A stretch of DNA of 64,000 bases, taken from positions 7,838,001-7,902,000 of the forward strand of contig CM069435.1 of the NCBI GenBank assembly GCA_035610365.1, given 5' to 3'. A model generated the notes under the pieces. That model was given only the letters and a program-made list of their open reading frames with translations, searched no databases and was not told the origin of the DNA. Shown in pieces: positions 58,836-64,000 of this stretch. The stretch comes from Aquatica leii. Lineage: Eukaryota > Arthropoda > Insecta > Coleoptera > Lampyridae. The position numbers and the translations under genes were made by a program. Each line of letters begins with the position of its first letter. Positions within the stretch are counted from its first letter, which is position 1.

Positions 58836-60095
58836 CTAGTTTTCCGGACGCTTTTTAGGTCTTCTTTTGGGCTTAGTACAACGGCGTCGTACGTGGCCCA
58901 CTTCTCCGCAGTTCCAGCACGTCAGTTCTCTTCCTCGAGCTACTCGTTCCCGAAATACCCGTCGCACTATGTCTTCAATGCTTTCTTCTGTGTGCGAGGA
59001 TACTTTTGTAGCACAACGGAGCTTATGGCTGCCTCGGTGCGACGCTTGTTTCGCCGCCTCGAACTCCAAAGCATGGGTTAATGCGTCATCCAATGTCTTT
59101 GGTCGAGCTAACCGGAGAGTCTGCTGTGTTTCGCTGTCTCGGAGGCCGTCTACAAAGGTTTGAATAGCTAACTGCTCTAAGAAGGTATCTGGTGCTGTAG
59201 GATACGCAAGCCGTGTTAATCTAGCGATGTCAGCCTCAAACTCTTGAAGACTTTCGGCAGCTTTCGGAACCCGACTTTTAATTTGAGCTTGATAGACTTG
59301 TTGAAGATGGGCATCTCCATATCTCATTTCTAATCGTGATATTAAGAGTTCGTAATTTTCTTGCAGGTGGTCCGGAACAGTTTGTAAAATTCCCAGCGCT
59401 TCTCCACGTAAGGACACTATTAAAGACGTCGCTTTCTGCTTGTTGCTCCAACCATTAGCAGTAGCTGCGGCTTCAAACTGCTTGTAGTAGGTTGACCATG
59501 GAACTTTACCATCAAAATTTGGCGGTATAACCTTAAACTTGTGAGTGCTTTCATCCCGGCGGTCCATTATTAAATCTTCACTCGTGACACTTCCTTCGCC
59601 ATGGTAATTCATTTGGTTTATTCTTTCTTCAAGCAGTTTCATTCTGTCTTCTAGTTTGTCCTCTATTGCTTCTATTTTCTCATTCATAGATTGTTTTCCG
59701 TTTTCCAGAACTTCGCATATTTTTTCTCTTAAATTTAACATGTCTGCTTGAGTTTCCTCTTGAACAATTTTGATTTGATTTTCTATGCTTGTTCGTATTT
59801 CTTCTTTTAAACTTCTAGAACTTTCCTCCATTTTCTGAGAATGTTCGGAGAGTTTTTCTTCCATTTTTCTTGAATTTTCCGACAGTTTTTCTTCAATTTT
59901 CTGTGAATTTTCTTCCATCTTATGAGAATTTTCGGACAGTTTTTCTTGGATATTTTTATTCATCGATTCGAGAATTTCAAGTATTTTTGAATCCATTTTA
60001 ACTGCTTGCAAACGCGTCACCGGCATAAATTTAAATATAACACGAATATAAAGTTTAAATACACTACTTTTTAAAATGCAGTTTTCGTATAACAC
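58836..60095 (-). CDS. Gypsy gag (fossil element, open over 419 codons)
   Basis: Structural protein of the macrodomain-bearing gypsy. Residues about 35-170 are a long charged coiled coil with heptad-like repeats of KMEEKLSE and KIEEKLSE. Residues about 195-360 are the retrotransposon gag capsid region ([38 protein letters not shown]). The C-terminus has one CCHC zinc knuckle, [14 protein letters not shown] (393-406), followed by a basic tail. Gag and pol are in different frames, as is usual in the family. The start could also be a downstream methionine such as [14 protein letters not shown]. Confidence 0.88.
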   Translation of the reverse strand: MLYENCILKSSVFKLYIRVIFKFMPVTRLQAVKMDSKILEILESMNKNIQEKLSENSHKMEENSQKIEEKLSENSRKMEEKLSEHSQKMEESSRSLKEEIRTSIENQIKIVQEETQADMLNLREKICEVLENGKQSMNEKIEAIEDKLEDRMKLLEERINQMNYHGEGSVTSEDLIMDRRDESTHKFKVIPPNFDGKVPWSTYYKQFEAAATANGWSNKQKATSLIVSLRGEALGILQTVPDHLQENYELLISRLEMRYGDAHLQQVYQAQIKSRVPKAAESLQEFEADIARLTRLAYPTAPDTFLEQLAIQTFVDGLRDSETQQTLRLARPKTLDDALTHALEFEAAKQASHRGSHKLRCATKVSSHTEESIEDIVRRVFRERVARGRELTCWNCGEVGHVRRRCTKPKRRPKKRPEN

Positions 60096-60337
60096 AAAAT
60101 TTTAATAACGATCCACTTGTTAATATTAAACCACGAAAACGAATTTAAATAATATCGCGATCACGCACTTGTTAAAAGAAAAAGTTTAATAAACACTTTA
60201 TTAACTTTATAAATAAACACGCTTATCGCGAATCTTAACAGATATTTACGCAATGAATGTTTTTATTACGGGAGCGATTAGATTACTTAATGATATTTAG
60301 ACTAAAATTCGCGAACGATATCCCACACTGACGCCAC

Positions 60338-60827
60338 TGTTACGTCTTTATTTATTAAAAACTAATTTATTTAAAACGACTAGAACTACGTTTACTTAAT
60401 CTAGAAATCTGTACACTTTTAAATTAACCGAACTAATGAAATCTAATAATATTTAATAAAAACACTTACACTATAATTTATGTATAACCGTTGTATAATA
60501 CTATCACTAACACGAGATAAGATAACGTCTTCGGATAGCCTCACACTTGTTTGTTTACACTATTTATCACGTTCACGATTATTCTCGATTTATTTATGTA
60601 GACACACGCGCGTGCTAATCACTTATTTATCTTCACTTGATTAATCTTCTTAATACTGCATGCATTCACATTCCAGCAATAACTGACCTACGATCTGTCT
60701 CGTCGCTATATAAAGACATACGGAAATCCTTCTCGATCGTTCCTCACTTTTCGCTATAACTTCTAGAAAATAGATAACAGCCTTCTAGAAGGCTCTTGCG
60801 TTTGCAAGTAATTTCTTGAACGTTTCA
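60338..60827 (-). repeat. 5' LTR of the macrodomain gypsy
   Basis: 490 bp, starting TGAAACGTTCAAG on the minus strand and ending CGTAACA. It carries extra short segments relative to 54129-54580 (for example around GTATAACCGTTGTATAATAC). On the minus strand a TATATAGCGACGAG box about 120 bp in could be the promoter TATA. Confidence 0.9.
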
Positions 60828-60829
60828 AT

Positions 60830-62683
60830 ATCATTCGGTCCTGCCACGGTACAGCTCCTTCTTTTACAAAATATTGACAAAGGTTGTCTCTGCGTTGTCT
60901 TGCGAGCCTTGAAGCGTGTTTACCACTAGTTCTAGAGATGGGCTGAATAATATTGTTTATTTCATTTCTCCAGGAACCTGGTACAATAATTCCATTATCA
61001 ATATCTTCTTCATCTACAGATCCTCTTGGCATATAGGTATTTGTCGTAGTTATTCTTAACCAGTTGTGTAGTCTGTAGCTTGCTATAATAATTTTGTCAA
61101 TTGTACATGGTAAACAAGCGATAGGCTTTCAAAAACACGGAATCTGTTCACGAGAAATGCATTTTCAACTATACGACGCGCTCGAGACAGCCGATAGATA
61201 ATTGAAAATCTTTTGGTCTTTGGAAAGTGATGTCCGTGAATACGGTTTTAACAGATACATCTTCAAGGGAAAAGCATCGTCGCTCACTAGAAAGCCGTCC
61301 GGCGGAAGTAGGCCATTTTCTAAAGCTGTAAATAGTGATGAATGCTGAAAGACCCCACCATCTGATTGACGACCATTGCATCCTACGTTTATATATGTAA
61401 AGCAGTAGTTGTCATTAACAACAGCCAACATAATAATGCTGTTAGCACCTTTATAATTAAAATAGTCACTACCACAATTTGTGGGTGCACGGATCCCGAA
61501 ATGCTTGCCGTCAAGTGCTCCATAACAGCCAGGGAAATTCTATCTTCGGCGAAAACCCATTTCAATCTCTTGCCATTTGCCAGGGTTCTCAGGCACCTAT
61601 AAAATAAAAAAATGCAATGACTGTCACTTACAGCAAACTCAAGAAAACATATTAAAAAATTATGATGTATTCTATTTTCTAAAATATGGCCAAAAATAAT
61701 TTGATTTCACATTCCTTTCTGCATTACATTAAGTTGTTTTCCAAAACTTATGGAAAATGCCGCTCCAATCTATTTAGCTTTTTCAGAAAGAAATGTCAAC
61801 AACTGATGTATTAGATTTAAGCGACCGCGAAAGGCCCGTATCTGACATTGAAAATCACCAGTCTTCTCCAAAGCGACCAAGCAGGCAACAGCAACAACCT
61901 CTACTTTTCAGGCCCCATCACTATCGAAACGAAAAAAATCCAATATGCAACAGGTTTCAGCAGTCCTAAGGAACCTGAAATACATTGCGAACGAAGTTTC
62001 TAAAGAACCTTCTCTGAACCAATTTGTAATTTTTGGTAACAGTGTGGCAGCACAATTACAAAACTTAACTATTGTTAACGCTTTACTGACCCAGGAACAA
62101 ATACAATCCCTTTTAACAAAATTTAGAATACGTGAATTACAAAGCGTTTCTGCTACAGCACCTCCACCTAGAATTAACGCAGTTATGGCTCTACACCATC
62201 GTCTTCCCCGTCCCCTGCATCATATGTAGACTATAACGACACACAGTTGCCTTCCACAGCATATGGACAAACATATCATAAGGACACAGAAATAAGCAAC
62301 GATAGAAATTTTGGTTATTCCAACATTTTGTCTCAAGCTTTAGCAGATATTTCATATCGTGAGTAGGCTGTTTATGTATCATTACCTAGATTTAAAGCAA
62401 TAAAATAAGGAAAAAATACAAATGTTTTTCTTACCTTGATATATTCCTGTAGAGTTGCATAAATAGCATTACACATCTCGGGAATAAACTTCGAAATACT
62501 TGGTCTGGACACACGAAATTGTCTTTGTAATGTTCTATAACTATTTCCAGTTGCTAAGTAGGCTAAAGTAACCTCTAATTTTATTCTGGCCGGAATAGCA
62601 TCTCTCATAAGAGTATCAGATTTTGTTATAGAAGGACCAACCTTTTGTAACAACATGTCAAATTCCTGTTTGGACATTCTCAT
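60830..62683 (-). pseudogene. PIF/Harbinger transposase, two exons, broken
   Basis: DDE transposase of the PIF/Harbinger superfamily. Exon 1 (62435-62683) has MRMSKQEFDMLLQKVGPSI, ARIKLEVTLAYLATGNSYRT and FRVSRPSISKFIPEMCNAI; its donor is AAG|GTAAGA. Exon 2 starts at 61596 (acceptor TTTTATAG) with PENPGKWQEIEMGF. It continues FPGCYGALDGKHFGI (first aspartate), INVGCNGRQSDGGVFQHS, FLVSDDAFPLK (second aspartate) and LSRARRIVENAFLVNRFRVF (third residue, glutamate). The C-terminus is MPRGSVDEEDIDNGIIVPGS...FVKEGAVPWQDRMI, where the gypsy LTR begins. Defects: a TAG for tryptophan before FPGCYG (61540-61542), a frameshift near 61200, and at least one more shift before the C-terminal part at 60833-61032. 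Confidence 0.85.
61787..62366 (+). pseudogene. Harbinger MADF-domain protein, exon 2
   Basis: Begins after TTTTTCAG (AG at 61785-61786) in phase 0, matching exon 1 at 53708-54064. It reads KEMSTTDVLDLSDRERPVSD and KRPSRQQQQP, shifts frame once near 61905, then continues with KYIANEVSKEPSLNQFVIFG and VAAQLQNLTIVNALLTQEQI, which is the BESS-like C-terminal region typical of MADF proteins. A further shift near 62185 precedes the tail ending LADISYRE-stop at about 62366. The whole exon lies inside the intron (61597-62434) of the transposase on the opposite strand. Confidence 0.75.
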
Positions 62684-63019
62684 GCAGTTTCAGTATTCCT
62701 CCACGTCTTCGTTAGCCAGTTTCTTTAGCAACATACAAGAAAACCCTCTGCGAGCTAACCATTTTCGAATCCATAAACGTTTTTTTTCTCTTTTGTTCCA
62801 GTTCCAATATGTTACTAATTTTTTCGCATACCAAAACTATACATTGTTATATGACTGATCTATAATGCTTTCGTTCAATGGACACCATTTTGATTTAGCG
62901 ACTAAACAGTGAAAGCTACAATACCGTGTGAACAGCTACTAAATGAAAACTAACTAAATTTAGTTAACTTGCTTTATTTACTTGCTTTAGCTACTATACC
63001 AATGTAAATGCGCCTATAG

Positions 63020-63530
63020 TCACGCACTATAACTTGAAACGTTTTTGTTTGCTGGCGTAGATTGTACTTTGACGTAGACATGTACTATTACGGTAAAAAT
63101 GGCCCGAAAATAATTTCTGTACAATATAAATAAGAACGTTACTTGAAAGGAACACGGTACCATAGAGGTTTACAACATTTGGGTTTTCTTCCAACATTCC
63201 TTGAAACCAATAACAATAATTTTGGCTTATTACGAAGTTGTTATCGCTAAGTGCTTAGTCTAACACGAGTGAGCAGAGATGAAGACGATTGGTTTTTATA
63301 ATTTTTATGATTGTTCTTTGAGATATTCCCAAACACCTTTCAATTTCCATGGTACTAATATGGGGACAACACGTTGTCAATAAAGGTTACGTCTTCGCCT
63401 AACAGTTTAGCGTGGAGATTTAGAAATTTCGTAATAGGCAATTTTAATGTTGAATTAGATAAGCTTTTGAACTAGGTAGTTTAATGAATATCTTTATATT
63501 TAAAATTACAATTTTTTTGTAACCACCCCC
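63020..63530 (-). pseudogene. Rosa-like mariner fragment, N-terminal end
   Basis: The stretch 63380-63530 is an inverted copy of 48715-48900 (shared words AAAGATATTCATTA, CCTAGTTC, TATTACGAAATTTCTA, GCTAAACTGTTAGG), the end of a rosa-like element. After it, on the minus strand, MEIERCLGISQRTIIKIIK (about 63350) looks like the helix-turn-helix start of the transposase, and WFQGMLEENPNVVNL near 63190 like the segment before the first catalytic aspartate. It is heavily damaged and lacks the other end, which is cut by or adjacent to the Harbinger border at 63014. Confidence 0.5.
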
Positions 63531-63823
63531 TGATTGTGCCACGTTTGATTAACTAGTCCTACATCTTAAAACATTTTTTAAAAACCACACACGTATAGAA
63601 TAAAAAGTTTATATGACTTTTGAAATTTTTTTATTTTTATGCTACCTATAATAATCATAAATACAACAATGTTTAACTGTCTCTTTTATAGTTTTTTTAC
63701 AGTTGTTGTTTGCAACCAAAACATGACATTTAGTATCGCTCAAATATTTTTTGTAAATTTAACGCTGCAATTAACATAGTGAGTTATCCACGAACTAAAA
63801 TAACGAATAAAACTGGCGCAGGT
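63531..63823. other. AT-rich stretch, nothing recognised
   Basis: No similarity or structure identified. Confidence 0.35.
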
Positions 63824-64000
63824 TTAAATTTTAATTTTCTTAATTGCCATAAATTGCTTAACTTGGTTAGGTAATTGTGATGGAAATATAAGTTTCCAAA
63901 TTTCTTTAATGGTTTCTGCGTCCGTTTCCAAATCATAACAAAATAATGTTACCCGTAACATCCTGTTAGCAATCAAAACCAGCATATTTTGGCCAAGCCT
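63824..64000 (-). CDS. Possible partial gene leaving the window
   Basis: The minus strand is open from the window edge to a TAA at 63824-63826 (58 codons) and reads NMLVLIANRMLRVTLFCYDL...TIKEIWKLIFPSQLPNQVKQF. Composition is more protein-like than neighbouring frames, but I recognise no family and see no splice site that settles the matter. It could be the last exon of a gene to the right or a transposon fragment. Confidence 0.22.
   Translation of the reverse strand, partial: RLGQNMLVLIANRMLRVTLFCYDLETDAETIKEIWKLIFPSQLPNQVKQFMAIKKIKI

Larger units (their letters stand above)
54129..60827 (-). mobile_element. Ty3/gypsy retrotransposon with macrodomain in pol
   Basis: 6.7-kb minus-strand LTR retrotransposon with LTRs at 60338-60827 (5') and 54129-54580 (3'). 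The LTRs start TGAAACG and end CGTAACA/CGCAACA on the minus strand. A polypurine tract (AAGAAGGGGGCAG) abuts the 3' LTR. Next to the 5' LTR is TGGCGTCAGTGTGGG, in the position of a primer-binding site. Parts in order: gag, protease, reverse transcriptase, RNase H, integrase, macrodomain, CCCH zinc finger. The two LTRs differ visibly, including indels (490 versus 452 bp), so it is not a recent insertion. It is nearly complete but broken, with about four breaks in pol. It inserted at the end of the Harbinger transposase gene, with an imperfect duplication of about 4 bp (ATAT/GTAT on the plus strand). Confidence 0.9.
53452..63014. mobile_element. PIF/Harbinger transposon interrupted by a gypsy element
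   Basis: Inverted ends of about 35 bp: left GGCGCATTTACATTGATATA at 53452; right, complemented, GGCGCATTTACATTGGTATA ending at 63014, then AGT/GCTAAAGCAAGT. The flanking trinucleotides TAA and TAT are a near match to the TWA duplication of Harbingers. Inside are the two genes expected of this superfamily: a MADF/Myb-like DNA-binding protein (plus strand) and a DDE transposase (minus strand). Without the gypsy insertion at 54129-60827 the element would be about 2.86 kb, a normal size. Confidence 0.88.

Overview
The window is AT-rich insect nuclear DNA: spliced exons with GT/AG borders, insect-type transposons of many superfamilies, and no operons or bacterial signals. The order cannot be fixed from sequence alone. 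The only convincing host gene is a plus-strand homologue of the vertebrate PMEPA1/LDLRAD4 family (TGF-beta/Smad dampeners). Its last two coding exons lie at 18922-19146 and 20050-20430. A possible upstream exon at 7427-7645 has a phase-0 donor that would fit. Most of the remainder is layered transposon debris.

Region by region. 0.3-1.8 kb: a rosa-like (DD41D) mariner with long, nearly identical inverted ends. 1.9-6.2 kb: an old Tigger/pogo element split by a 2.46-kb terminal-inverted-repeat element whose plus-strand gene belongs to a zinc-finger-bearing family I cannot name. A second, decayed copy of that gene is at 37.3-38.3 kb. 9.3-15 kb: a small-repeat family, a Penelope-like fragment, a Tc1 element and a second pogo-like element. 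15-22 kb: the intron, exons and 3' end of the host gene. 23.1-23.5 kb: a tandem repeat of alternating variants. 24.3-25.8 kb: a LINE fragment.

26.8-32.7 kb: a broken Ty3/gypsy fossil carrying two solo LTRs of another family. 34.8-36.7 kb: a hAT transposase remnant. 39-41.5 kb: three small inverted-repeat elements, one with an exact 8-bp target duplication and one almost a perfect palindrome. 41.5-47.1 kb: BEL/Pao fossils. 47.6-49.8 kb: Tc1 and rosa-like remnants. 50.1-53.3 kb: a piggyBac transposase gene split by a third solo LTR.

53.45-63.01 kb: a PIF/Harbinger transposon with both ends, its transposase gene (minus strand) and its MADF partner gene (plus strand). The partner's second exon lies wholly inside the transposase intron. 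A 6.7-kb Ty3/gypsy element has landed in it. Past the integrase, this gypsy's pol carries a macrodomain closely resembling the ADP-ribose hydrolase OARD1/TARG1, followed by a CCCH zinc finger. I regard that architecture as the most interesting thing in the window. The right edge holds another rosa-like fragment and a short open frame that leaves the window.
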